Shown here piece after piece: positions 1 through 8,264 of a stretch of DNA of 64,000 nucleotides (its first letter is position 1; each line of letters opens with the position of its first letter). Source of the DNA: Labilibaculum antarcticum. GTDB taxonomy: Bacteria > Bacteroidota > Bacteroidia > Bacteroidales > Marinifilaceae. Both the position numbers and the translations under genes were made by a program. The stretch lies in NCBI RefSeq assembly GCF_002356295.1, contig NZ_AP018042.1, forward strand, positions 2,202,361-2,266,360, given 5' to 3'. The notes beneath the pieces were generated by a model, which saw nothing but the letters and a program-made list of their open reading frames with translations, ran no database searches and was not told where the DNA came from.

Positions 1-1
1 T

Positions 2-1270
2 GAAAAACTTCTTTCCAATCTTTTACCTCAACAAACAGCCGAAGAATTACAATCTACAGGAAAAGTAAGCTCCAGAAGATTTCGCATGGTCACCGTTTTA
101 TTTTCTGATATTCATGGATTTACAAAAATTGTGGAACAGATGAATCCTGAAGATTTGATTGATGAGCTGGATAAGTTTTTTATGCATTTCGATTCAATCG
201 TTGATAAATTCAATATCGAAAAAATTAAAACTGTTGGTGATGCGTACATGTGTGCCGGCGGTATTCCCAACAAAAACAGAACAAACCCAATTGAAGTTAT
301 TCTTGCTGCTATGGAAATTCAGCAGTACATGAAAAGCATGAAAATAAACTCGAAAGCGGGAAAAAAAGGCATTTGGGGATTGCGAATTGGTGTTCATACA
401 GGCCCTGTAATTGCTGGTGTTGTAGGCACTAAAAAGGTGAGTTACGATATTTGGGGCGATACTGTAAATACGGCCAGTAGAATGGAGTCATCAGGATCGG
501 TTAGCGAAATTAATATTTCGGGCATGACCTATATGCTGATTAAAGATTTCTTTATTTGTGAATACAGAGGCAGAATGCCCGTAAAATACAAAGGAAATAT
601 CGACATGTACTTTGTGCGGGGATTTAAACCCAATATGTCGACCGATTTAAAAGGATTAGTGCCCAATCAACATTTCTTAACGCAGTTCCAAACCCTCCGC
701 TATGATGATCTGGAAGAAGCCATTCTAACAAAACTCGAGAATGAGTTGCCTAAAAACCTATACTATCACAACCTAAAACACACCATTGATGTAATTACCG
801 AAGTGGAAATCATCGGTAGAAAGGAAGATATTTCGGATGCTGAAATGCTAATCATAAAAACTGCAGCCTTATTTCATGATAGCGGTTTTATTCTTTCCTA
901 CAACGAACACGAAGAGTGCAGTGTGAAAATGGCGAAACACATACTCCCCAAATATTTCTATTCGGAACAACAAATCGCTGAAATTTCCAACCTGATCATG
1001 CACACTAAATTTCCACCTAAGCCATTAACAAACCTGGAAAAGATCATTTGCGACGCTGATTTGGATTACCTGGGTCGTACCGACTTTATTCCTGTTTCAG
1101 GTAATTTATACCGAGAACTAAAAGAGCATGGACAAATCAAGAGTATTGATGATTGGAACCGTCTTCAGATAAAATTTATTGAAAATCACCAATATTTTAC
1201 TGAAACTGCTCGTTATATGAGAGATGTAAACAAAATTAAACAGCTTGATAAGCTTCGGGAATTAATTTAA
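2..1270 (+). CDS. Class III adenylate cyclase fused to HD domain, C-terminal part (5' end outside window)
   Basis: The frame is open to the left edge, so the true start lies outside the window; the methionine at 86 is inside the cyclase domain. The first visible residues carry the linker typical just before class III cyclase domains (LLSNLLPQQTAEEL). The cyclase has metal-binding FSDIHGFT, KTVGDAYM and YDIWGDTVNTASRM. The Lys of KTVGD and the Asp of YDIWG are the adenine-selecting pair of adenylate cyclases, so cAMP is the expected product. The last ~170 residues form an HD phosphohydrolase domain (His in YYHNLKHT, HD in LFHDSG, later DADLDYLG). The fusion suggests synthesis and turnover of a nucleotide signal in one protein. 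Sensor or membrane domains may lie upstream. The cyclase call is firm; the HD substrate is unknown. Confidence 0.9.
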   Translation, partial: EKLLSNLLPQQTAEELQSTGKVSSRRFRMVTVLFSDIHGFTKIVEQMNPEDLIDELDKFFMHFDSIVDKFNIEKIKTVGDAYMCAGGIPNKNRTNPIEVILAAMEIQQYMKSMKINSKAGKKGIWGLRIGVHTGPVIAGVVGTKKVSYDIWGDTVNTASRMESSGSVSEINISGMTYMLIKDFFICEYRGRMPVKYKGNIDMYFVRGFKPNMSTDLKGLVPNQHFLTQFQTLRYDDLEEAILTKLENELPKNLYYHNLKHTIDVITEVEIIGRKEDISDAEMLIIKTAALFHDSGFILSYNEHEECSVKMAKHILPKYFYSEQQIAEISNLIMHTKFPPKPLTNLEKIICDADLDYLGRTDFIPVSGNLYRELKEHGQIKSIDDWNRLQIKFIENHQYFTETARYMRDVNKIKQLDKLRELI

Positions 1271-1429
1271 GTTCCTGATTATATTTTCGCTCATATTGAT
1301 TTAAATTAAAAGCTAAAGTCAAATTCCATTTTCAATTTCATGGTTTTACTCTTGAAATAATGTAAATTTATAAGTGAAGTACTCAACTGGTATTTCATAA
1401 AATAAAACATTTATTAAAAAGGGGGAATA

Positions 1430-2653
1430 ATGATTACAAATCTAGAAAACATTCTTTCTGATAGTGCGAAAAGCATGAAACGATCTGTTATCAGAGAGTT
1501 ACTAAAGTTGACGCAAAAACCAGAAATAATCTCTTTTGCTGGTGGGCTACCTGCTCCCAACACTTTTCCTATTGAAGAATTAAAACAAATCAGCAATGAA
1601 GTTTTAGAGGAAGATGGAAGTGCTGCCTTGCAGTATGGAGCAACCGAAGGAGATCCCAGACTTCGTGAAATTCTAACGGAGAGATACCAAAAGCAAGGAT
1701 TAAACATCTCTACTGAAAATCTGGTGATTCTAACCTCATCGCAACAAGGACTTGATTTAGCGGGAAAAATATTTCTGAACCGAGGGGATAAATTTATTTG
1801 TGGACTGCCTAGCTATTTGGGTGGTTTAGGTGCTTTTTCAAGCTATGGAGGCATTCCGATAGGAATCAAATTTGATAAATATGGGATGCGTTCTGATTTA
1901 TTAGAAGAGACTTTGGCAAGAATGCTTGAAGATAAAAACCTACCGAAGTTCATTTATGTAATTCCTGACTTTCAAAACCCTGCGGGCATCACCATGCCTG
2001 AATTCCGAAGACTTGAAATTATTGCGATTGCTAAAAAATACAATATCCTGCTCATTGAAGATAGTCCGTATAGAGAGCTACGATTCGAGGGAGAAGCCCA
2101 AAAAATGATGTACGAGCTCGACAATTCGGGACAGGTAATTGCACTCGGAACTTTCTCTAAAATATTCGTGCCCGGATTTAGACTTGGCTGGGTAATCGCT
2201 CATGAAGCCATTATCGACAAATTTGTGAAAGCAAAACAATCAACTGATTTATGTACTTCTCCCTTTGTTCAGAAAATAGCCGCTAAATATTTGGAGAAAG
2301 GTCTGTTCGATAAGAATTTAAAAGGCATTATTAAGATGTATCACCACAAGCGGGATGTTATGCTTACTTCTTTCGAAGAATTTATGCCTAAAGGTGTTAG
2401 CTGGACAAAACCTGAGGGTGGTTTGTTTCTTTTTCTTAACTTACCGGAAGATTTGGATGCCGAAGATCTTTTTGAGATCGCAATTCAGAAGAATGTTGCA
2501 TTTGTATTGGGATCGGTTTTCCACTGCGATGGAAGCGGAAAAAACACCATGAGAATTAACTTCTCGTTTGTAGATGAAGAGCAGAACAGAATAGGCGTGC
2601 AGCGCTTGGCTGAATCTATTAAAATACTGATGAACCGCAAAGTAAATGCGTAA
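1430..2653 (+). CDS. PLP-dependent class I aminotransferase (2-aminoadipate aminotransferase-like)
   Basis: The 407-residue fold-type I aminotransferase opens with FAGGLPAPNTFP and LQYGATEGDPRLRE, the pattern of the LysN/MocR-like group. It has the Asp-containing cofactor loop VIPDFQNPAG, DSPYRELRF, and the Schiff-base lysine at about residue 244 in GTFSKIFVPGFRLGW. It would move amino groups from 2-aminoadipate, aromatic or branched-chain amino acids to 2-oxoglutarate; the substrate cannot be read from sequence. There is no fused GntR domain, so it is an enzyme rather than a MocR regulator. The ATG at 1430 follows a purine-rich GGGGGA stretch at 1421-1426, an unusually strong ribosome-binding-like site for this phylum. 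A clear terminator follows the gene. Confidence 0.9.
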   Translation: MITNLENILSDSAKSMKRSVIRELLKLTQKPEIISFAGGLPAPNTFPIEELKQISNEVLEEDGSAALQYGATEGDPRLREILTERYQKQGLNISTENLVILTSSQQGLDLAGKIFLNRGDKFICGLPSYLGGLGAFSSYGGIPIGIKFDKYGMRSDLLEETLARMLEDKNLPKFIYVIPDFQNPAGITMPEFRRLEIIAIAKKYNILLIEDSPYRELRFEGEAQKMMYELDNSGQVIALGTFSKIFVPGFRLGWVIAHEAIIDKFVKAKQSTDLCTSPFVQKIAAKYLEKGLFDKNLKGIIKMYHHKRDVMLTSFEEFMPKGVSWTKPEGGLFLFLNLPEDLDAEDLFEIAIQKNVAFVLGSVFHCDGSGKNTMRINFSFVDEEQNRIGVQRLAESIKILMNRKVNA

Positions 2654-2728
2654 GCGTTTGATCTCTTAAAAAGGATCAAACATATTTTTATATTCGTTAT
2701 AAATCCTAACTCTCACCTTACAATGAGA

Positions 2729-2761
2729 AAAGAGGGAGTTCTAAATTAGAACTCCCTCTTT
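2729..2761 (+). terminator. Rho-independent terminator of the aminotransferase gene
   Basis: A perfect 14-bp stem (2729-2742 with 2748-2761) closes a 5-nt loop and is followed by TGTATTTTT. It lies 75 bp after the aminotransferase stop. The arms are A/T-flanked on both sides, so it may work in both directions. Confidence 0.85.
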
Positions 2762-2770
2762 GTATTTTTA

Positions 2771-3800
2771 TCATGACTAGTCCTGTGATATTAAAAAAAA
2801 TACCACTGAGTGCACGGAGGTACACAGAGAAAAACAAAATGACAATGATGTTTATTGAATTTCAAGTAAGCCTACTGTAATCTTCTTGATTTCTATTTCA
2901 AATTGTAGAATAAATCCTCTGTATTATTTGTGGTGGAAAACTTCTTTAGCATGAAAACAGGCACTAAGCAAACTGATAAATCATGACTAATCCTGAAATA
3001 TTTAAAAGAATTACCACTGAGTGCACGAAGGCACACAGTGAAAACGAAACAAAACGACAAGGATATTTATCGAATTTCAAGTAAGCCTACTGTAATCTTC
3101 TTGATTTCTATTTCAAATTGTAGAATAAATCCTCTGTATTATTTGTGGTGGAAAACTTCTTTAGCATGAAAACAGATAAATCATGACTAGTCCTGTGATA
3201 TTAAAAAAATACCACTGAGTGCACGGAGACACACAGAGAAAACGAAACAAAACGACAAGGATATTTATTGAATTTCAATGAAGTCTACTGTAATCTTCTT
3301 GATTTCTATTTCAAATTGTAGAATAAATCCTCTGTATTATTTGTGGTGGAAAACTTCTTTAGCATGAAAACAGATAAATCATGACTAGTCCTGTGATATT
3401 AAAAAAATACCACTGAGTGCACGGAGACACACAGAGAAAACGAAACAAAACGACAATGATGTTTATTGAATTTCAACTAAGACTACTGTAATCTTCCTGA
3501 TTCTTATTTCAAATTGTAGCATAAATTCTCTGTGCTCCTCTGTGTTCTCTGTGGTAGAAAAACTTCTTTAGTATGAAAACAGATAAATCATGACTAATCC
3601 TGTGTATTAAAAAAAAACACCACTGAGACACACAGAGAAAACAAAACGACAATGATGTTTATTGAATTTCAATTCAGACTACTGTAATCTTCTTGTTCTT
3701 ATTTCGAATTGTAGAATAAATTCTCTGTGCTCCTCTGTGTTCTCTGTGGTAGAAAAACTTCTTTAGTATGAAAACAAGCACTAAGCAAACTGATAAATCC
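2771..3800. repeat. Array A: five tandem ~200-bp imperfect repeats
   Basis: The unit begins TCATGACTAGTCCTGTGATA and starts at 2771, 2981, 3181, 3379 and 3588, giving steps of 210, 200, 198 and 209 bp. Each copy holds CCACTGAGTGCACGGAG-type sequence with ACACAGAGAAAA, a conserved core (TACTGTAATCTTCTTGATT), and a TCTGTG...GTGGT...AAACTTCTTTAG segment. Copies 4 and 5 have the longer CTCTGTGCTCCTCTGTG version; copy 5 lacks the GTGCACGGAG segment. A tail at 3771-3800 repeats the end of copy 1. No open reading frame is conserved between copies. The array fills the whole space between two convergent genes, between their two terminators. Confidence 0.9.
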
Positions 3801-3809
3801 TTCAATAAA

Positions 3810-3841
3810 AAAGAGGAAATTCAAAATAGAATTTCCTCTTT
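3810..3841 (-). terminator. Terminator of the ilvE operon
   Basis: A perfect 13-bp stem (3810-3822 with 3829-3841) encloses a 6-nt loop. Read on the minus strand it ends in a T-rich run, as expected for a Rho-independent terminator 38 bp after the ilvE stop. Confidence 0.85.
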
Positions 3842-3878
3842 ATATATTTAAACAAAGGGCTAAAAGCCAATCGTATTC

Positions 3879-4895
3879 TTAAAATTCAATAATTGTATTC
3901 CAGTTGTGTTTGTCTTCAACAGTTCCGTACTGAATTCCACGAAGTGTTTCATACAATTTGAAGCTGGTCTTTCCTGCCTCATCGCCATAAAAATAGTCCA
4001 CCTTGTTATCGGCATCAACAATTTTACGAATTGGAGAAATTACCGCTGCAGTACCACAAGCACCAGCCTCGGTAAAATCAGCTAATTCTTCAACGGTCAC
4101 TTTCCTGCGCTCAACTGTCATTCCCATATCTTCAGCAATCTGACACAAACTTTTGTTGGTGATTGATGGCAAAATTGAGTTTGATTTTGGAGTTACGTAA
4201 GTATTGTCCTTAATTCCGAAGAAGTTAGCAGGGCCACATTCGTCGATGTATTTTTTTTCTTTTGCATCCAAAAATAATACGGCAGAAAATCCCTCCTTGT
4301 GAGCACGGGTTCCCCCTCTTAAGGAAGAAGCATAGTTACCACCTACCTTAATCGTTCCTGTTCCTTGCGGAGCTGCACGATCGTATTCACGATAGATTAC
4401 GTAATCGGTTGGTTTAAATCCTTCTTTAAAGTAAGGTCCAACTGGCATTACGAATATGGCAAAAGTATATTCAGGAGCTGGGTTCACACCTACTTGTGGG
4501 CCATTTCCGAAAAGTACCGGACGAATGTATAAAGAGGCTCCCGATTCGTATGGTGGAATCCATCTCTCGTTCAATTTAATCGTTTTAATTACAGCTTCCT
4601 CAAACAAATCAATTGGCATTTCGGCCATCATAATTCCATGAGACGAAGATTGCATGCGTTTCGCATTTTCATTCATACGAAATACTCTAACTTTTCCATC
4701 AGGACCTCTAAAAGCCTTTAAACCTTCAAATGCTTGTTGTCCGTAATGCAATCCAGTTGCTGCAATATGAACATTTACCTGATCTGAAGAAGAAGTTTCT
4801 AATTCTCCCCATTTTCCATCACGAAAGTGACAACGAACATTGTAATCGGTTTTAGTATAACCGAAACCAAATTGTTTCCAGTCTATTTTTTCCAT
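3879..4895 (-). CDS. ilvE: Branched-chain amino acid aminotransferase
   Basis: The 338-residue fold-type IV PLP enzyme interconverts Val, Leu and Ile with their 2-oxo acids using glutamate/2-oxoglutarate, in the cytoplasm. It has LHYGQQAFEGLKAFRG near residue 50, YIRPVLFG, the Schiff-base lysine at about 183 in GTIKVGGNYASSL, and the phosphate-binding GACGTAAVISPI near the C-terminus. The length fits the subgroup-II BCAT family. It is the last gene of a leftward operon with the DUF2797, TlpA and U32 genes and is followed by a terminator. Confidence 0.95.
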   Translation of the reverse strand: MEKIDWKQFGFGYTKTDYNVRCHFRDGKWGELETSSSDQVNVHIAATGLHYGQQAFEGLKAFRGPDGKVRVFRMNENAKRMQSSSHGIMMAEMPIDLFEEAVIKTIKLNERWIPPYESGASLYIRPVLFGNGPQVGVNPAPEYTFAIFVMPVGPYFKEGFKPTDYVIYREYDRAAPQGTGTIKVGGNYASSLRGGTRAHKEGFSAVLFLDAKEKKYIDECGPANFFGIKDNTYVTPKSNSILPSITNKSLCQIAEDMGMTVERRKVTVEELADFTEAGACGTAAVISPIRKIVDADNKVDYFYGDEAGKTSFKLYETLRGIQYGTVEDKHNWNTIIEF

Positions 4896-4982
4896 CTTTA
4901 ATTAAGAATTTTACGATTAGTAAAGAATATGTATTGTGTTTGTGTTTATGTTTATTTTAGGGATCAGTCGCCAATGATTCGT

Positions 4983-5786
4983 TTACTCCTCAACGTTCAA
5001 GCTAACCAGGTAGCCGTTATGCTTTCGGATATTGAGAACTTTTCCATCTTCAAAGATAAGATATTGTCCTTTAATTCCTTTCAAAATTCCCGAGTATTCT
5101 TTCTCCTTTTCAAATCCAAAACTAACAACCTTTTCCGGTTGCGAATTCATGGGATAGATCATCTCAAATACCTGATCTTCATCGGAAATGTATTGTTGTA
5201 ACTCAGGGTGTAATAATTGAGAAGCTTTTTTCTTTTCGGATAACAAATCAACACCTTCAGTATCGGTCAACTTCAACATTGCCCGCCAATTGGTTTTATC
5301 CGAAAAATGCTTTTTCAGAGCAACTTCAATTACTCCAGCGATATGTCGGTTAGGCGTTTTCGCCAATTTTATTGCTTTGCTCGCTCCCTGGTCCATCCAT
5401 CGGGTTGGCACTTGTGATTCGCGTGTAACTCCAACTTTCAGATTTCCCGAATAGGCCAAGTATACAAAATGAGGCTGAAGTGTGTGCTTTTTTGCCCATT
5501 CCATGTCACGCGCAATCCCCAAATAGGAAAGATCCAATTCCGGACGAAGTATGCTTTCATCAGTCTGCGGAAGTGTGGTAAAACAGGAATAGCAGTATCC
5601 TTGTGCAAAAGATGTCTTGGTTATCTTTCCACAATGAATACAATTAATTTGTCCTAAATAGGTAAAGCTTAACTTTTTACCCACCAAAGGATTCACATTA
5701 ACCATCTCTTCGCCTATTGGTAACTGATACTCAACTACATCCTTAAGATCAGTTCGCATTTTACTGATATTCCCCTGCTTTTGCAT
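4983..5786 (-). CDS. DUF2797 family zinc-ribbon protein
   Basis: This 267-residue cytoplasmic protein has a four-cysteine zinc-ribbon-like site (C49, C52, C65, C68) followed by the DUF2797 core, recognisable from YLAYSGNLKVGVTRESQVPT, RWMDQGAS and NRHIAGVIE. The function of the family is not known; GIY-YIG-like similarity has been suggested for parts of it, which I cannot test here. The TlpA stop lies 12 bp upstream, so the two are probably co-transcribed. A second in-frame start at methionine 10 is possible. No signal peptide is present. Confidence 0.8.
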   Translation of the reverse strand: MQKQGNISKMRTDLKDVVEYQLPIGEEMVNVNPLVGKKLSFTYLGQINCIHCGKITKTSFAQGYCYSCFTTLPQTDESILRPELDLSYLGIARDMEWAKKHTLQPHFVYLAYSGNLKVGVTRESQVPTRWMDQGASKAIKLAKTPNRHIAGVIEVALKKHFSDKTNWRAMLKLTDTEGVDLLSEKKKASQLLHPELQQYISDEDQVFEMIYPMNSQPEKVVSFGFEKEKEYSGILKGIKGQYLIFEDGKVLNIRKHNGYLVSLNVEE

Positions 5787-5798
5787 TCAATTATCGAT

Positions 5799-6302
5799 TT
5801 ATAAATTCTCTTGAATCACCTTCATCATATGCTCGAGTTCCTTCTGACTAAAGCCAACTCCCTGCCATATAATTTTCCCTGTTTTATCAACAATAAAGTT
5901 ACGAGGAATGTACTGACTTGCAAATTTTGCATACACTTCACGTTTCGCATCGGGAGCAATTGGAAATGTAAAGCCTTTTTTCTCGTTGAATGCACTTAAT
6001 TGTTCCTTTGTGTGCTCTCGCCCAATAGAAACCATTGCAAAATTTTCATTCTTAAATTTAGGCCATAACTGACTTTCAACCTCTGGCAATTCCTTCATGC
6101 AGGGACCGCACCAGGTCGCAAAAAAGTTAATCAGAACTACCTTGCCCTTTAAATCATTAGTAACAAATTCTTTTCCATCTAAAGTAAGAACAGCAAAATT
6201 GGGTACCTGATCACCGTTTTTCACTAAAGAACCTTCATGATCCTGCGCAAAAAGAGTTGTTGCGGCAACAATGGCAAATAGAGTAAGTATTATATTTTTC
6301 AT
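5799..6302 (-). CDS. TlpA-like exported thioredoxin-fold oxidoreductase
   Basis: The 167-residue protein has a Sec signal peptide (first ~20 residues, ending LFAQ) and an AhpC/TSA-Redoxin/TlpA fold with the active site WCGPC at C65 and C68, in the context INFFATWCGPCMKELP. The cis-proline loop is YIPRNFIVD. It would act in the periplasm as a thiol-disulfide reductase. It sits between the U32 and DUF2797 genes on the same strand, with 100 bp and 12 bp gaps. The 100-bp gap upstream holds a simple repeat. Confidence 0.9.
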   Translation of the reverse strand: MKNIILTLFAIVAATTLFAQDHEGSLVKNGDQVPNFAVLTLDGKEFVTNDLKGKVVLINFFATWCGPCMKELPEVESQLWPKFKNENFAMVSIGREHTKEQLSAFNEKKGFTFPIAPDAKREVYAKFASQYIPRNFIVDKTGKIIWQGVGFSQKELEHMMKVIQENL

Positions 6303-6342
6303 GTTTGATATTATTTCGAGTCTTCAGACCCGTCAATATTTT

Positions 6343-6396
6343 TCGACCTTAGACTTTTGACTTTGAACTTTTAGACTTTTAGACCTTTGGACTCTT
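6343..6396. repeat. Short degenerate GACTTTT/GACCTTT repeat
   Basis: The gap between the U32 and TlpA genes carries about seven imperfect copies of a 7-9 nt word (TTAGACTTTT, TGACTTTG, TAGACCTTTG and similar). It is low-complexity DNA. I see no gene in it. Confidence 0.7.
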
Positions 6397-6402
6397 AATT
6401 TT

Positions 6403-7659
6403 CTACTGAATTAGATCATTGGTGACCTCGACAATTTTATACAATTTATCCGATCGACGAATCATTGTATCCATTGAAATAGAGAAACTATCTCCTTTTA
6501 CGGCTTTCTCAACCGATTTCATATCAACACGAATCTCTTTTACTGTTGTTTCAATCACACCCGTTGTTGGTCCGGTTATCAAAATCTCATCGCCAACCTT
6601 TAATTCCTGTGATTCCAATAAGAATTCGGCCACTTTAATCTTGGCAAAATAATTGGTTCCCTTTCCAATGAGCATCTTGCGTTTGGTTGCTCTGTTACCA
6701 TAGTCTTCACTCCACTCACCTATCTTTTGACCGAGGTAATAACCATCCCAAAAGCCACGGTTAAAAACCGTTGCCAGATTACTCGTCCATTGGTCAATTT
6801 TATCGCGGGTATAAGCGCCTTCCAAATAAGCATCAACAGCTTGACTGTAGTTTGTAACCACCGTTTTCACATATTCGGCAGGTCGGGCCCGTCCTTCAAA
6901 TTTCAAGACACGAACTCCTGCATCCAGCATTTTATTCAGAAAACCGATGGTGCACAAGTCTTTTGGCGACATGATGTATTCATTATCAATCTCCAACTGA
7001 TTCCCCGATTCCTTTTCGGTAACCGTATACGCTTTTCGGCAAGTTTGCATGCACGCGCCCCGATTGGCCGATGAATTTTTCTCGTGCAGACTCAAATAGC
7101 ATTTCCCTGATACTGCCATGCACAAGGCTCCGTGTGCAAACATCTCAATTTGAATCAACTCTCCTTTGGGACCACGAATCTCCTCATCAACAATTTGCTT
7201 GTAGATTGCAGCCACCTGATTCAGGTTTAATTCCCGGGCTAAAACCACCACATCGGCGAACGTAGCATAGAACTTCACTGCCTCGATGTTGGTAATGTTG
7301 CACTGTGTAGAAATGTGCACTTCCACGTCGATTGAACGGGCATACATGATCGCAGAAACATCGGCAGCAATAATTGCAGTTACACCGCCCTCTTTAACGG
7401 CATCAACAATTTTGTGCATTACTTCAATATCCTGGTCGAACAAAACAGTATTCACCGTTAAGTAAGATTTCATATTGTTCTCCTTACAAATAGAAGCAAT
7501 ATTGTGTAAATCTTCGATGGTGAAATTATTCGAAGATCTTGACCTCATATTCAACTGCTCAATGCCAAAATAGATAGAATTGGCTCCTCCCTGTATGGCT
7601 GCCATTAATGATTCATACGAACCAACCGGTGCCATTAATTCAATTTCACTTCTATTCAT
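6403..7659 (-). CDS. Peptidase U32 family protein (TrhP/YegQ-like tRNA hydroxylation candidate)
   Basis: The 418-residue protein has the U32 opening ELMAPVGSYESLMAAIQGGANSIYFG and the family signature EMFAHGALCMAVSGKCYLS at about 172-190. Four cysteines (C180, C187, C203, C207) match the proposed iron-sulfur ligands of the U32 group. Bacterial U32 proteins of this type (YegQ/TrhP, YrrN/YrrO) hydroxylate U34 of tRNAs in a prephenate-dependent way; older annotations call them collagenases. The C-terminal ~80 residues look like the beta-barrel extension of this family. It is the first gene of the leftward operon that ends with ilvE. Confidence 0.88.
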   Translation of the reverse strand: MNRSEIELMAPVGSYESLMAAIQGGANSIYFGIEQLNMRSRSSNNFTIEDLHNIASICKENNMKSYLTVNTVLFDQDIEVMHKIVDAVKEGGVTAIIAADVSAIMYARSIDVEVHISTQCNITNIEAVKFYATFADVVVLARELNLNQVAAIYKQIVDEEIRGPKGELIQIEMFAHGALCMAVSGKCYLSLHEKNSSANRGACMQTCRKAYTVTEKESGNQLEIDNEYIMSPKDLCTIGFLNKMLDAGVRVLKFEGRARPAEYVKTVVTNYSQAVDAYLEGAYTRDKIDQWTSNLATVFNRGFWDGYYLGQKIGEWSEDYGNRATKRKMLIGKGTNYFAKIKVAEFLLESQELKVGDEILITGPTTGVIETTVKEIRVDMKSVEKAVKGDSFSISMDTMIRRSDKLYKIVEVTNDLIQ

Positions 7660-8172
7660 TTAAAAAATCGTTATTTAAAATGTAATCAGTCTGTCGAATA
7701 GATACTTCAACACAAAATCATTTTCTTTCTGATGCTCAGCAAAAGTACTCTTTATGAGCCATTCCTGCAAAATAATCAGCCAAACTAATATTTTTGTAAA
7801 AAAATAAATCAGGGTCTTAAAAAGTCCATTTCAAAGTCAGCATTTTCGTAAAAAAAGAACAAATCAGTAAACACCGGAATTTGAAAAACGAAAAGGAAGC
7901 TGTTAATTTGAGTTAATTCAGGTTAAGTGAAGTTAAAAAGCACCGTTAATACCTGAAATACTGAACATTAACACTCTCTGTAATTATTTATCAAAAATGA
8001 AATTAAGTCAAAAATGTTTGTACATTTGAGTATCTCTCACTAACATATTTTAAAGCTGGCGAAAATACAAATAATAGTAAGACAGTGCATTATACGATAA
8101 TGCCAGAGTGCCAAGAGTGCACTATTAGGGAAACGTTAACAAATTTACAGTTTACTAAGGAAAGTTGAATAT
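7660..8172. other. Divergent intergenic region with possible promoter
   Basis: This AT-rich stretch separates the leftward U32 operon from the rightward hydrolase at 8261. I found no tRNA-like clover and no significant ORF. It holds a TACATTTG (-7-like) element at 8021-8028 and several short T-runs. Most of it is unexplained. Confidence 0.5.
8021..8028 (+). promoter_or_regulatory. Possible -7 element (TAnnTTTG) for the 8184-9190 unit
   Basis: TACATTTG matches the Bacteroidota sigma-70-type -7 consensus TAnnTTTG. No good TTTG element lies at the -33 distance, so this is a weak call. It would give a leader of about 225 nt before the gene at 8261. Confidence 0.3.
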
Positions 8173-8219
8173 ATGAAACGTCCATGTATAAAGCTTTCGA
8201 CACACAGGAAGATGATTAT
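8173..8219 (+). repeat. Dispersed ~47-bp element, copy 1
   Basis: ATATGAAACGTCCATG (8171-8186), then AAAGC, then GACACACAGGAAGATGATTAT (end 8219), matches the minus strand at 42957-43005 with a 16-bp identical start and a nearly identical second half. This copy lies just upstream of the beta-lactamase-fold gene. Confidence 0.65.
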
Positions 8220-8264
8220 ATGGTAAGTTCCATATGGCAAAAATATAAAATTATAAACCTATGA
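8184..8264 (+). CDS. Possible 26-residue leader ORF overlapping the next start
   Basis: ATG at 8184 opens a 26-codon frame whose TGA (8262-8264) overlaps the ATG of the following gene at 8261 by four bases, the classic ATGA coupling arrangement. The predicted peptide contains FDTQEDDY and is rich in Lys, Tyr and Ile toward its C-terminus. Its first part lies in a ~47-bp element that recurs at 42957-43005, where a one-base length difference puts FDTQRDDY in frame with an upstream MKRPC start. Another ATG at 8173 would give only 17 codons. Whether it is translated is unknown. Confidence 0.35.
   Translation: MYKAFDTQEDDYMVSSIWQKYKIINL

Noticed and set aside
2771-3800. CRISPR array
   Set aside because: Units are ~200 bp and diverge across their whole length. 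There are no short direct repeats with unique spacers and no cas genes.
5469-5657. Small antisense frame in the DUF2797 gene
   Set aside because: It is a shadow of the opposite-strand gene with no start context.
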